Source of the DNA: Stutzerimonas degradans
Lineage (GTDB): Bacteria > Pseudomonadota > Gammaproteobacteria > Pseudomonadales > Pseudomonadaceae
Direction: 5' to 3'
Length of the DNA stretch: 64,000 nt
Assembly: GCF_024448505.1 (NCBI RefSeq)
Contig: NZ_JAMOHV010000002.1
Span: 310,001-374,000 of the forward strand
The notes beneath the pieces were generated by a model that was given only the letters and a program-made list of their open reading frames with translations, was not told the origin of the DNA and made no database searches. Shown piece by piece: positions 1 to 8,918 of the stretch (the stretch's first letter is position 1; every line of letters starts with the position of its first letter). A program made the translations under genes and the position numbers.

Positions 1-793
1 TGGTTTGTCATCGCGCAGGAGGTTGGCCTGGTCGACGAGGATACGGTCGATCACCTCACGACCGTAGCGCGCCACCACATGGAACAGGTCGTACACCACT
101 TCGGCTTGAGGGCAGTGCCGCTTCACTTCCAGGTCGAAAGCGGTGTTCATGTCCATGGCGACCGCCTCGATGTGCTGGCAATGCTCACCGGGCCACTCGA
201 AGAATGGGCGAATCGCCTGGCGACTGGTGCCGTGGCCGACCCACAGCACGCGTGTTCGCTCCGCATCCATGATCACCGTGGCGTAGCGATGGCGCTTGTC
301 CAGGGCGAACTCGCCCATCCCCAGGCGCCGGACGTCGCCCGGCTCGATGGCGCCTGCCTCCGCTTCCAGACGGCGTTTGTCGAGGGCCTTGAGGGTGTGC
401 CAATGCACGCCGGTGAATTTGCTGACGTGGCTCATGGGCAGTATCCGCAACAAGCCCTCGAGCCAGGCTTGCAAACGTCGAGTCAGGCGGGAAGCCGGCT
501 CCAGCCAATGGATCCGTTCGGTCACCCGCCCACAACAACGCAGGCAGTCGACGCGACGCACGGGCAATTGAATAATTGAATTGGAGCAGCACCCGCTGAT
601 CCAGCAGGTCGCGGTCACGCACGTGGCGTAGACGCCGTTCGTGAATCAACGGACAGGGCTCTAGACAGCGCCCACGCCGGGGCACTCGCGTGGCCTGGGG
701 TTCGAGCTCGATCAGCAGGGTATTTTCAGCTACGGGGCGAGAGGCGACAACGTCGTAGCCTGGCCAGAAAGCGGCAAGATCAATAGGATGCAC
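1..793 (-). pseudogene. ISL3-family transposase, frameshifted and cut by the window edge
   Basis: Reading the minus strand from 793 gives an ISL3-type N-terminus (MHPIDLAAFWPGYDVV) with a Cys-rich zinc-binding segment. The frame is lost near 566-583 and resumes in another frame as an ISL3 transposase body (RVDCLRCCGRVTERIHWLEP, then ALDKRHRYATVIMD and AMDMNTAFDLEVKRHCP), running off the left edge. The break is explained by a 13-nt AATTG-rich insertion that partly duplicates its surroundings. The protein would cut and join the ends of its insertion sequence. It lies just downstream of xylR and may have helped assemble the catabolic segment. Family call is confident; the rest of the element is outside the window. 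Confidence 0.82.
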
Positions 794-857
794 GGCGACA
801 GCAAGGTGTGGGGGTTGGGATGTTGAGCGACTGCCAATTTACCCACTCCCCTGCCTG

Positions 858-2612
858 TCAACTCGCTCTTTCCCCAGAATCCGCGAAGGACCTTAGAAAG
901 GCCCAAACCTGGCGCAAGGCAGCTATCGGCCCGTTGCTTTCACAGATAAGCTTCTTAAGTCGATAGGCCATTGCCGGGCGGGTCAATCCCAGCAACCGCG
1001 CCGCCTGTGAGATATTCTGCCCACAACGGTCCATGGCCGTGCGCATTAAACCCGCCTCGAGATCCTCGAGACTGACGCCCTGGTCGATAATTTGCCTAAA
1101 CCAACTGTCACCGGACTCCTCCTCCAACCGGCCCTCGCTTGATAGCCTGTCGCCTTCGGTAGCCATCGCCAACCCGGGGAACAGCGACTCGACATTGATG
1201 CTTTCGTTGCTCTCGGTGAGAATCACCCCGCGCTCAAGGGCGTTCTCCAGCTCGCGGATATTGCCTGGCCATTGGTAGTGGAGGCAGGCCTCCATCGCTC
1301 GATCAGACAGGCCAAGAGTCTTCTTGCCGTATTCCTTATGGTGCCTTCTAAGAAAATGCTCGACCAGCAGCGGGATATCTTCCACGCGCTCGCGCAACGG
1401 CGGGATATGCACGGGAAAAACATTCAACCGAAAGAACAGGTCTGCGCGAAAGCGCCCCATCTTGACCGCCTCTTCCAGGTTCTCGTTTGTTGCGGTGATT
1501 AACCTCACGTCGACCTTTCGCGTGCGGTCGCCGCCGACCCGCTCTAGCTCTCCTTCCTGCAATACCCGTAGCAGGGTGGCCTGAGCCCTCGGCGTCAATT
1601 CGATCACCTCATCAAGAAAGATGGTGCCGCCGTTGGCCCGTTCAAAACGTCCAGCGCGTGCATTGACCGCGCCCGTATAGGCGCCCTTATCGACACCAAA
1701 CAGTTCCGACTCGATCAGATCCGGCGGAATTGCCGCACAGTTCACCGCGACGAAGGGTTGCTCTGCGCGCTCACTGCGCAAATGCACGCTGCGCGCGATT
1801 ACCTCCTTGCCCACCCCAGTCTCACCCAGTAGCAGAACCGAAACCTTGCCGCGTGCAGCCTTGTCGATGGTCTCACAGATGCGCTTGTAGGCTGGCGAAT
1901 GGCCAATGCCGTAATACTGCCCATCGTACTGCTTCAGGCGGTTGCGCAGGTTGGCAACCTGGGTCTGCAGCTCGTAGCGCTCGTCTACGATCGGGTCGCT
2001 TTTGAAGTAGGCTTCGAAACTGCTGACATCGCCCCACTCTTCTGCGGTCTTGCCTACGATAAGGCATTTATCGTCACCGCACCCGCGACAGCTAGTTTCC
2101 TGGAAAATGATTCTGCGGCCCATGAATGCCGAACCATAGCCGCTAGCATAGCCTAGCACCGTCCAGCAGACGGGCTCATTCATCAGGCCCAGCTCAGTTC
2201 GGCAGATATCCACTTCAAAGGAATCAATCCACTCGGCCTCCACGTTGAAACGTCCGTCCCGGATGGCGATATCCATCGTCAGCAAGCGTACTTTGACCAT
2301 CCCCTTGAGCGCGTACAATTGAGGCCCAGCCAGGAACACCTCCTCCTCGCGCATGGCCGGCCGCAGCTTGCGTGCCAGCTCGGCATCCATCAGGCCGGAC
2401 TGATAGCCCAACCGCAGGAAGAAACCCTTGGCCCGCTCGATGCCGATCAAGCTGATAATTTCGCGGCGGAAGCTGGCCAGCGTAGATAGCTGCATTAGCA
2501 GCATGCGCTGCTCTCCCAGCCAGATCTTGCCTTCGGCGGCAACGAAACGGATCTGGCTGCTAAGGTCTTGCATATCCTCATGCTGCATCTTGGGTTTGTA
2601 TATAAGCGACAT
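858..2612 (-). CDS. xylR: XylR, sigma-54-dependent activator of TOL catabolic promoters
   Basis: This is a 584-residue NtrC-class activator that senses toluene/xylene-type effectors and activates sigma-54 promoters. Order: effector (A) domain with V4R cysteines (CRGCGDDKC, about 175-183) and Glu172, a known specificity position; AAA+ domain with Walker A GETGVGKE (263-270), GAYTGA loop (310-315) and Walker B (330-335); C-terminal Fis-type HTH. The start was set at MSLIYKPKMQHE, as in DmpR/XylR, with AAGAG upstream, not at the longer in-frame start. It matches my memory of pWW0 XylR almost residue for residue up to AMAYRLKKL. After that the tail is a different run of about 30 residues that ends beside an ISL3 element, so the C-terminus looks replaced by a recombination event. 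Confidence 0.93.
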   Translation of the reverse strand: MSLIYKPKMQHEDMQDLSSQIRFVAAEGKIWLGEQRMLLMQLSTLASFRREIISLIGIERAKGFFLRLGYQSGLMDAELARKLRPAMREEEVFLAGPQLYALKGMVKVRLLTMDIAIRDGRFNVEAEWIDSFEVDICRTELGLMNEPVCWTVLGYASGYGSAFMGRRIIFQETSCRGCGDDKCLIVGKTAEEWGDVSSFEAYFKSDPIVDERYELQTQVANLRNRLKQYDGQYYGIGHSPAYKRICETIDKAARGKVSVLLLGETGVGKEVIARSVHLRSERAEQPFVAVNCAAIPPDLIESELFGVDKGAYTGAVNARAGRFERANGGTIFLDEVIELTPRAQATLLRVLQEGELERVGGDRTRKVDVRLITATNENLEEAVKMGRFRADLFFRLNVFPVHIPPLRERVEDIPLLVEHFLRRHHKEYGKKTLGLSDRAMEACLHYQWPGNIRELENALERGVILTESNESINVESLFPGLAMATEGDRLSSEGRLEEESGDSWFRQIIDQGVSLEDLEAGLMRTAMDRCGQNISQAARLLGLTRPAMAYRLKKLICESNGPIAALRQVWAFLRSFADSGERAS

Positions 2613-2770
2613 TGTTTTTCTCTTGTTTTTATCGGGATGATCCGCCCCGCAGCACATCAGTGGCTCACTGCGGTCATGACTACCTTGCAACGTCAAGGCC
2701 TGTGCTTGCCGGCTTGCCGGCTCAGCATTCCATTTGCCACTTTAGCATTTGCTTAGGTGGTCCTGAAAAA

Positions 2771-2786
2771 TTAACCAATTGATTAA
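2771..2786. promoter_or_regulatory. XylR upstream activating sequence, overlapping the xylR promoter
   Basis: The near-palindrome TTAACCAATTGATTAA fits the XylR/DmpR-type operator (TTGATCAATTGATCAA-like). It lies about 120 bp upstream of the -24 element of the xylS promoter. On the minus strand it overlaps a plausible sigma-70 -35 (TTGGTT, 17-bp spacer, TAAGCA) for xylR. This fits the known scheme in which XylR activates Ps and represses its own Pr. Confidence 0.7.
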
Positions 2787-2905
2787 CTGAAATCCACCTC
2801 AACGCCGATCCCTTTATCCGCCAATTCGTCGCCGTATGCCCCGACAGCACGAACTGAATGTTTTCTGGTGTTCTCGCTTCTTAAAAAGAACGTTTTCGTT
2901 CTGCT

Positions 2906-2921
2906 TGGCATTATTTTTGCT
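2906..2921 (+). promoter_or_regulatory. Ps1, sigma-54 promoter of xylS
   Basis: TGGCATTATTTTTGCT has GG (2907-2908) and GC (2919-2920) exactly 10 bp apart, the -24/-12 geometry of sigma-54 promoters. It points at xylS, whose start codon is about 150 bp downstream. This matches the known XylR-dependent Ps1 promoter of TOL plasmids. Confidence 0.82.
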
Positions 2922-3072
2922 TGGCAAAGTGGTCACTGATTGCAAAAAGGATGGCGCAACGTGGCAATGGGGGTAACCCGTATACGCATCACGTCGAGAT
3001 GCATTTTCATCGACCTGGCGCCTTTCTACATCACACCAAGCAGCCCACATTAAAATAAGAGAACCGTGAGCT

Positions 3073-4038
3073 ATGGATTTTTGCTTATTGAACGAGAAAA
3101 GTCAGATCTTCGTCCACGCCGAGCCCTATGCAGTCTCCGATTATGTTAACCAGTATGTCGGTACGCACTCTATTCGCCTGCCCAAGGGCGGGCGCCCGGC
3201 AGGCAGGCTGCACCACAGAATCTTCGGATGCCTCGACCTGTGTCGAATCAGCTACGGCGGTAGCGTGAGGGTAATCTCGCCTGGATTAGAGACCTGTTAT
3301 CATCTGCAAATAATACTCAAAGGCCATTGCCTGTGGCGTGGCCATGGCCAGGAGCACTATTTTTCGCCGGGCGAACTATTGCTGCTCAATCCGGATGACC
3401 AAGCCGACCTGACCTATTCAGAAGATTGCGAGAAATTTATCGTTAAATTGCCCTCAGTGGTCCTTGATCGGGCATGCAGTGACAACAATTGGCACAAGCC
3501 GAGGGAGGGTATCCGTTTCGCCGCGCGACACAATCTCCAGCAACTCGATGGCTTTATCAATCTACTCGGGTTAGTTTGTGACGAAGCGGAACATACAAAG
3601 TCGATGCCTCGGGTCCAAGAGCACTATGCGGGGATCATCGCTTCCAAGCTGCTCGAAATGCTGGGCAGCAATGTCAGCCGTGAAATTTTCAGCAAAGGTA
3701 ACCCGTCTTTCGAGCGAGTCGTTCAATTCATTGAGGAGAATCTCAAACGGAATATCAGCCTTGAGCGGTTAGCGGAGCTGGCGATGATGAGTCCACGCTC
3801 GCTCTACAATTTGTTCGAGAAGCATGCCGGCACCACGCCGAAGAACTACATACGCAACCGCAAGCTCGAAAGCATCCGCGCCTGCTTGAGCGATCCCAGT
3901 GCAAATGTGCGTAGTATAACTGAGATAGCCCTAGACTACGGCTTCTTACATTTGGGACGTTTCGCTGAAAACTATAGGAACGCGTTCGGCGAGTTGCCTT
4001 CCGACACCCTGCGTCAATGCAAAAAGGAAGTGGCTTGA
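3073..4038 (+). CDS. xylS: XylS, AraC-family activator of the meta operon
   Basis: This 321-residue protein has the same length as pWW0 XylS and matches it almost throughout from memory. The N-terminal half binds benzoate/toluate effectors and mediates dimerisation. The C-terminal AraC-type double HTH begins near residue 212 (FERVVQFIEENLKRNISLE) and runs to about 315. It activates Pm, whose two binding half-sites are intact at 15642-15677. The gene is divergent from xylR across a 460-bp regulatory region and convergent with xylH. Expression is expected from Ps1 under XylR and from a weak constitutive promoter. Confidence 0.96.
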   Translation: MDFCLLNEKSQIFVHAEPYAVSDYVNQYVGTHSIRLPKGGRPAGRLHHRIFGCLDLCRISYGGSVRVISPGLETCYHLQIILKGHCLWRGHGQEHYFSPGELLLLNPDDQADLTYSEDCEKFIVKLPSVVLDRACSDNNWHKPREGIRFAARHNLQQLDGFINLLGLVCDEAEHTKSMPRVQEHYAGIIASKLLEMLGSNVSREIFSKGNPSFERVVQFIEENLKRNISLERLAELAMMSPRSLYNLFEKHAGTTPKNYIRNRKLESIRACLSDPSANVRSITEIALDYGFLHLGRFAENYRNAFGELPSDTLRQCKKEVA

Positions 4039-4059
4039 TTACGAACGTAGCCGAAGAAG

Positions 4060-4175
4060 GGATGGGTTGAATCGCCCCGGCTTTCTTAGACACTCTCCAA
4101 GCTCTGAAATAGCGTTTCTCAAACTCCACTGGCGATAGCTGCATAGCGCTGCTGTGCCGGCGTTTGCCCGCGCTC
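4060..4175 (-). pseudogene. IS3-family transposase (OrfB) C-terminal remnant
   Basis: On the minus strand one frame reads KRRHSSAMQLSPVEFEKRYF, a typical C-terminal signature of IS3-family OrfB transposases (RRHSSLGY..SPxEFE). The rest of the element is absent. It lies in the 200-bp gap between the convergent xylS and xylH genes, so it marks an old insertion or recombination point at the end of the meta operon. Confidence 0.65.
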
Positions 4176-4240
4176 TTTGTGGCCGCCTGCCAGTCCAGGT
4201 CGGGTTTTTCGACCCGAAATGCCTTTGCGCATCTCCACTT

Positions 4241-4432
4241 TCAGCGTCTGACCTTGCTGGCCAGTTCGCCGCCGATGCCGAAGTGGCCTTTGGGCATCTC
4301 GGTTATGATCACTCGTACGCTGGTCAGCGGCGCATCCAGGGAGCGCGAGATGGCCTCGCTGACTTCCCGAATGAGGGTTTCCTTCTGCTCGTCGCTGCGG
4401 CCTTCAAGGATGTGGATCTGGGCAATAGGCAT
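4241..4432 (-). CDS. xylH: 4-oxalocrotonate tautomerase XylH
   Basis: The 63-codon protein begins [17 protein letters not shown]. Removal of Met exposes the catalytic Pro1, and the Arg residues used by the family are present (Arg11 and Arg39 after processing). It isomerises 2-hydroxymuconate (4-oxalocrotonate, enol form) to the keto form for XylI. It works as a homohexamer in the cytoplasm. It is the last gene of the meta operon, 48 bp after xylI, as in pWW0. Confidence 0.96.
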   Translation of the reverse strand: MPIAQIHILEGRSDEQKETLIREVSEAISRSLDAPLTSVRVIITEMPKGHFGIGGELASKVRR

Positions 4433-4480
4433 GGTGTGCCTCCTGAAGAAGAGGCCGCCCGGGCAGGGCGGCCGGATGGC

Positions 4481-5275
4481 TCAGACGAAGCGCGCGGAGA
4501 CGCTGCCAAGCCCCTGGTAGCGCACGGTGATGTTGTCGCCCGGCGCTACTGCGACGGCGGCGGTGATGCCGCCGGTCATGATGAAGGTGCCGGCCGGTAT
4601 GTGCTCGCCGCGCTCGGCCAGCAGGTTGGCGAGCATCGCCACGCTGGACAGCGGATGGCCGAGCACCGCGGCACCGGCACCGAGTTCCACCACCTCGCCG
4701 TTCTTCTCCATCACCACGCCAAGAGTGCGCAGGTCGACATCCTCCAGGCTGGCCATGCGACCGCCGGTGATATAGCGGGTCGAGGAGGCGTTGTCGGCCA
4801 CCACGCTGATCAGGTCGAACTTGAAGTTCTCGTAGCGTGAGTCGATCACCTCGACGGTGGGGATCACGTAGTCGACCGCGGCGATCACGTCGCCGATATG
4901 GCAACCAGGCCCCACCAGCGGTGCCTTGGTGACCACCGCGATTTCCGCCTCGATCTTGGGGTGGATCAGCTTGGAACACTCCACCGTGCCGCCGTCGGGC
5001 ACGCTGAAGTAGTCGGCGAGAAAGCCGTAGATCGGCGTCTCCACGCCCATCTGTGCCATCTTCGCCCATGAGGTCAGGCCCATCTTCAGGCCGACGATCT
5101 TGTTGTCGCGCTCCTCCTTGCGCCGGCGGATTTCCCACTGGATGTCGTAGGCATCGGCGAAGGTCATCTCGGGATAGTCGTTGGTGACCTTGTGGATGTC
5201 ATGGGCCTGCAGTTCGGCGTTCTCGATGTGCTCGGCCAGGGCCAGCACCTGCTCGGGGCTGAGGGTACGGTTCAT
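4481..5275 (-). CDS. xylI: 4-oxalocrotonate decarboxylase XylI
   Basis: The 264-residue member of the hydratase/decarboxylase family begins [20 protein letters not shown]. This ATG overlaps the xylK stop codon (ATGA), which fixes the start and implies translational coupling. A longer upstream reading of the frame lies inside xylK and was discarded. It decarboxylates 2-oxo-3-hexenedioate to 2-oxopent-4-enoate and is known to work in complex with its paralogue XylJ. Conserved family residues are visible in [11 protein letters not shown] and [12 protein letters not shown]. Confidence 0.95.
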   Translation of the reverse strand: MNRTLSPEQVLALAEHIENAELQAHDIHKVTNDYPEMTFADAYDIQWEIRRRKEERDNKIVGLKMGLTSWAKMAQMGVETPIYGFLADYFSVPDGGTVECSKLIHPKIEAEIAVVTKAPLVGPGCHIGDVIAAVDYVIPTVEVIDSRYENFKFDLISVVADNASSTRYITGGRMASLEDVDLRTLGVVMEKNGEVVELGAGAAVLGHPLSSVAMLANLLAERGEHIPAGTFIMTGGITAAVAVAPGDNITVRYQGLGSVSARFV

Positions 5276-6312
5276 GCGCTCACCTTCTGGTTCTGGCGGG
5301 CCCGGGACATATCCAGGGCGAGGTCCTCGATCATGTCTTCCTGGCCACCGACGGTGCCGCGGCGCCCCAGCTCGACCAGAATGTCGCGGGCCGGTATGCC
5401 GTACTTCTTCTCGGCGCGCTGGGCAAACAGCAGGAACGAGCTGTACACCCCGGCATAGCCCAGGGTCAGCGCATCGCGGTCGACGCGGATCGGCTGATCC
5501 ATCATCGGCACCACCAGGTCCTCGGCGACGTCCATGATCTTGTAGAGGTCGATGCCGGTTTCCACGCCCATGCGCTTGCACACCGCGACGAAGACTTCCA
5601 GCGGGGTGTTGCCGGCACCGGCGCCGAGACCGGCGACCGAGCCGTCGATGCGTGAGGCACCGGCTTCGATGGCGGCCAGCGAATTGGCGATGGCCATGCC
5701 CATGTTGTGGTGGCCGTGGAAGCCGATCTCGGTGGCCGGGTTCAGCTCGGCGCGCAGCAGGCCGATCTTCTCGCTGACTTCATCGGGCAGCATGTAGCCG
5801 GCGGAGTCGGTGCAATAGATGCAGTTGGCGCCGTAGCTTTCCATCAGCCGCGCCTGCTCCAGCACTTTTTCCGCGCTGATCATGTGCGCCATCATCAGGA
5901 AGCCTACGGTATCGGCGCCCAGCTTGCGTGACATGCCGATGTGCTGCTCGGAGACATCGGCCTCGGTGCAATGCGTGGCCACTCGAATGGTGGAGACGCC
6001 ACAGTCGAGCGCCATCTTCAGGTGGTCGACCGTGCCGATGCCTGGCAGCAGCAGGGCGGATACCTTGGCCTGCTTGAGGCGCGGGATCACCGCACGCAGG
6101 TATTCCTCGTCGCTGTGCGCGGGGAAACCGTAGTTGATCGAGCGACCGCCGAGGCCGTCGCCGTGGGTGATCTCGATCAGTGGCATGCCGGCAGCGTCGA
6201 GGCCGGTGGCGACCGCGATCATCTGCTCGAGGCTGATCTGGTGGCGCTTGGCGTGCATGCCGTCGCGCAGGCTCATGTCGTGCAGGGTGACGTTCTTGCC
6301 TTGCAGATTCAT
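5272..6312 (-). CDS. xylK: 4-hydroxy-2-oxovalerate aldolase XylK
   Basis: The 346-residue DRE-TIM metallolyase has [11 protein letters not shown] near the N-terminus and the metal-binding HGHHNMG motif. It cleaves 4-hydroxy-2-oxovalerate to pyruvate and acetaldehyde (or a higher aldehyde from methylated substrates). The family channels the aldehyde directly to its partner dehydrogenase, here XylQ, encoded 12 bp upstream. Its stop overlaps the xylI start. Length and order match the TOL meta operon. Confidence 0.96.
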   Translation of the reverse strand: MNLQGKNVTLHDMSLRDGMHAKRHQISLEQMIAVATGLDAAGMPLIEITHGDGLGGRSINYGFPAHSDEEYLRAVIPRLKQAKVSALLLPGIGTVDHLKMALDCGVSTIRVATHCTEADVSEQHIGMSRKLGADTVGFLMMAHMISAEKVLEQARLMESYGANCIYCTDSAGYMLPDEVSEKIGLLRAELNPATEIGFHGHHNMGMAIANSLAAIEAGASRIDGSVAGLGAGAGNTPLEVFVAVCKRMGVETGIDLYKIMDVAEDLVVPMMDQPIRVDRDALTLGYAGVYSSFLLFAQRAEKKYGIPARDILVELGRRGTVGGQEDMIEDLALDMSRARQNQKVSA

Positions 6313-6324
6313 GGTGCGACTCCT

Positions 6325-7248
6325 TTAGGCCAGTGCCGCTTCACGACGTGGCAGTTGAATGGTGCCGGCGGCGATTTCCTCGGCGAACATCTCGCCGGTG
6401 CGCAGGGCGGCGGCGGTCATGATGTCGAGGTTGCCGGCGTACTTGGGCAGGTAGTCGCCCAGGCCCTCGACCTCCATGAAGATCGAGACGCGGTTGCCGT
6501 CGAATACCGGGCCATTCTTCAGCCGGTAGCCGGGCACGTACTTCTGCACCTCGGCGATCATCGCGTGGACCGATGCGGTGATCGCACCCTGGTCCGGTTC
6601 GGTTTCGGTCAGGCAGTGGATGGTGTCGCGCATCATCAGCGGCGGCTCGGCCGGGTTGACGACGATGATCGCCTTACCTTCCTTGGCCCCGCCGACCTGC
6701 TCGATGGCACCGGCGGTGGTGCGGGTGAACTCGTCGATGTTCTTGCGGGTGCCCGGGCCGATGGAGCGCGAGGACACGGTGGCGACGATCTCGCCATAGG
6801 CCACCGGCTGCACGCGCGATACCGCGGCGACCATCGGGATGGTGGCCTGGCCACCGCAGGTGACCATGTTGACGTTCATTTCCAGCGTGCCGACGTGCTG
6901 CTTGAGGTTCACCGGCGGCACGCAGTACGGGCCGATGGCGGCCGGGGTCAGGTCGACCATCAGCACGCCCAGCTCGTTGAGCTTGCGGCTGTTCTCGGCA
7001 TGTACATAGGCGGAAGTGGCATCGAAGGCGATGCGGATATCGTCGTCGAGCACGTGCGGCAGCAGGCCGTCGACGCCTTCGGCGGTGGTCTTCAGGCCGA
7101 ACTCGCGGGCGCGCTTGAGGCCGTCGGACTCGGGGTCGATGCCGACCATCCAGACCGGCTCGATCCACTCGGAACGCAGCATCTTCATCACCAGATCCGT
7201 GCCGATATTGCCCGGGCCGATAATCGCCGCTTTGAGTTTCTTGTTCAT
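6325..7248 (-). CDS. xylQ: Acylating acetaldehyde dehydrogenase XylQ
   Basis: The 307-residue protein has an N-terminal NAD-binding motif ([12 protein letters not shown], about residues 9-20) and the catalytic Cys in [12 protein letters not shown]. It oxidises acetaldehyde or propanal with CoA to acetyl-CoA or propionyl-CoA. It forms a channelling complex with the aldolase XylK, encoded next in the operon. A terminal run of Ala-rich residues (PRREAALA) closes the protein. Confidence 0.96.
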   Translation of the reverse strand: MNKKLKAAIIGPGNIGTDLVMKMLRSEWIEPVWMVGIDPESDGLKRAREFGLKTTAEGVDGLLPHVLDDDIRIAFDATSAYVHAENSRKLNELGVLMVDLTPAAIGPYCVPPVNLKQHVGTLEMNVNMVTCGGQATIPMVAAVSRVQPVAYGEIVATVSSRSIGPGTRKNIDEFTRTTAGAIEQVGGAKEGKAIIVVNPAEPPLMMRDTIHCLTETEPDQGAITASVHAMIAEVQKYVPGYRLKNGPVFDGNRVSIFMEVEGLGDYLPKYAGNLDIMTAAALRTGEMFAEEIAAGTIQLPRREAALA

Positions 7249-7262
7249 CAGGCTGTCCTCGA

Positions 7263-8048
7263 TCAGATGAAGCGCACGGAGGCGCTGCCGATGCCGCCGA
7301 TCTCGACGCGCATGAAATCACCGGCCTTGACCGGTTCCAGCGGAACCAGCGAGCCGGACAGGATCACTTCGCCGGCCTTCAGGCCGATGCCGAAGTGGCC
7401 GAGGGTGTTGGCCAACCAGGCGACGCAATTGACCGGCGAGCCGAGCGCAGCCGCTCCAGCGCCGGTGGAGAGCAGCTGGCCGTTCTTCTCGACCAGCATG
7501 CCGCAGGTGACCAGATCGACCTGGCGCGGTGAGACGGCCTGGTCGCCGAGCACGAACAGCCCGCAGGAGGCGTTGTCCGCCACGGTGTCCTGGATCTTGA
7601 TCTTCCAGTCCTGGATGCGCGAATCGACCACTTCGAAGCAGGGGATCACGCATTCGGTGGCAGCCAGCACGTCGGCGTTGGTCACGCCCGGCCCCATCAG
7701 GTCCTTCTTGAGGATGAAGGCGATCTCGCCCTCGGCGCGCGGCTGGATCAGCTTCTCGCTGATCGGCATGGCTTCGCCGCTGTTGTAGACCATGGCATCG
7801 GTGAGGTAGCCGAAGTCCGGCTGGTGCACGCCGAGCATGTTCTGCACGGCCTTGCTGGTGACGCCGATCTTCTTGCCGATCACCCGCTCGCCGGCGGCCA
7901 GGCGCCGTTCCAGCATGCGCAGGGAAATGTGGTAGGCGTCCTCGACGCTGATGTCGAAGCCGCGGCTGGTCAGCGGCGTGACGGTCTCGCGCTGGACCAT
8001 CGCCTGGTAGAGCTCGTCGCCGAGTTCGTTGATCAATGTCTTGTCCAT
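7263..8048 (-). CDS. xylJ: 2-oxopent-4-enoate hydratase XylJ
   Basis: The 261-residue hydratase starts at [17 protein letters not shown]; the longer upstream frame runs into xylF and was rejected. It adds water to 2-oxopent-4-enoate to make 4-hydroxy-2-oxovalerate. Conserved residues appear in [12 protein letters not shown] and [11 protein letters not shown]. It is a paralogue of XylI and is expected to associate with it. It lies 11 bp after xylF and 14 bp before xylQ. Confidence 0.96.
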   Translation of the reverse strand: MDKTLINELGDELYQAMVQRETVTPLTSRGFDISVEDAYHISLRMLERRLAAGERVIGKKIGVTSKAVQNMLGVHQPDFGYLTDAMVYNSGEAMPISEKLIQPRAEGEIAFILKKDLMGPGVTNADVLAATECVIPCFEVVDSRIQDWKIKIQDTVADNASCGLFVLGDQAVSPRQVDLVTCGMLVEKNGQLLSTGAGAAALGSPVNCVAWLANTLGHFGIGLKAGEVILSGSLVPLEPVKAGDFMRVEIGGIGSASVRFI

Positions 8049-8059
8049 ATCGGTCTCTC

Positions 8060-8908
8060 TCAGGAATGGAGGGCGTCGGCCTCGGCGAGGAAATTCTCGA
8101 CCAAGCGGGCGAAACGCTCGGCGTGTTCGATCTGGGTCCAGTGGCCGCACTGGCCGAACACGTGTAGCTGGGCGTTGGGAATCCACTGCGCGAGGGTCAG
8201 CGAAGCCTGCAGCGGGATGATCCGATCCTCGCGGCCGTGGATGACCAGGGTTTCGTTGGGCAGGGCGCGGATATCGGTCTCGTTGCTGGCCAGATCGTCG
8301 ACTCCGTTCTGCCGTGGCGGCGGGAACATCGCGGCGAACGACTCCTGAAAGCCGGGGCGGATGCTGGCCTGGTAGCGCAGCTCGGCCAGCTCGTCGTTGA
8401 CCAGGGTGCGGTCGTGGGCGAACAGATCGAGCAGCCTGCGCATGTTGGCCAGCGACGGCGTGTAGCCCCAGGCTGTTTCCAGTCCTGCGGTGATGGGGAA
8501 AGACACACCGACGCTGCCCATCAGCACCAGCCGGCGCACACGCTCGGGGTGACGGATGGCCAGTGCCAGTGCCAGCCCGCCGCCGAACGAGTTGCCGACG
8601 ATGTCGGCCTGCTGGATGCCGAGGGCGTCGAGCACGCCGATGGCATGCTCGACCCAGCGCGCCTGGCTGTACTTGCCATCGGCCGGACGTTCGCTGTAGC
8701 CGAAGCCGAGCATGTCCGGGGCGATCACCCGGCGCGTCTGCGCCAGCTGCGGAATGATCCCGCGCCAGTTGGCCCAGGCGGTGACGCCGGGGCCGGAGCC
8801 GTGGATCAGCAGAGCCGGGAAGCCTTCGCCCTGATCATGCAGGTTGGTGCGGTAGCCGGCGGCGAGGATTTCGCGACCGATTTCAGGGCTTTGCTGCGGT
8901 GCGTTCAT
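8060..8908 (-). CDS. xylF: 2-hydroxymuconic semialdehyde hydrolase XylF
   Basis: The 282-residue alpha/beta hydrolase has an oxyanion segment (LLIHGSGPGVTAW), nucleophile Ser107 in VGNSFGG, Asp228 in HGREDRII and His256 in GQCGHWTQ. It hydrolyses ring-fission products, especially methylated (ketone) ones from 3-substituted catechols, to 2-oxopent-4-enoate plus formate or acetate. It starts 10 bp after the xylG stop codon. All catalytic residues are present. Confidence 0.95.
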   Translation of the reverse strand: MNAPQQSPEIGREILAAGYRTNLHDQGEGFPALLIHGSGPGVTAWANWRGIIPQLAQTRRVIAPDMLGFGYSERPADGKYSQARWVEHAIGVLDALGIQQADIVGNSFGGGLALALAIRHPERVRRLVLMGSVGVSFPITAGLETAWGYTPSLANMRRLLDLFAHDRTLVNDELAELRYQASIRPGFQESFAAMFPPPRQNGVDDLASNETDIRALPNETLVIHGREDRIIPLQASLTLAQWIPNAQLHVFGQCGHWTQIEHAERFARLVENFLAEADALHS

Positions 8909-8918
8909 GACCAGGTCC

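Noticed and set aside
4200-4217. TCGGGT-TTTTCG-ACCCGA hairpin after xylH as operon terminator
   Set aside because: The stem is only 6 bp and no T-run follows it on either strand, so it was not called a terminator.
5941-7788. Open frame of 615 codons on the plus strand
   Set aside because: It lies opposite xylK, xylQ and xylJ, whose motifs and overlaps are clear. Its product is rich in His, Gly and Asp without any domain, the usual result of the antisense of a GC-rich gene.
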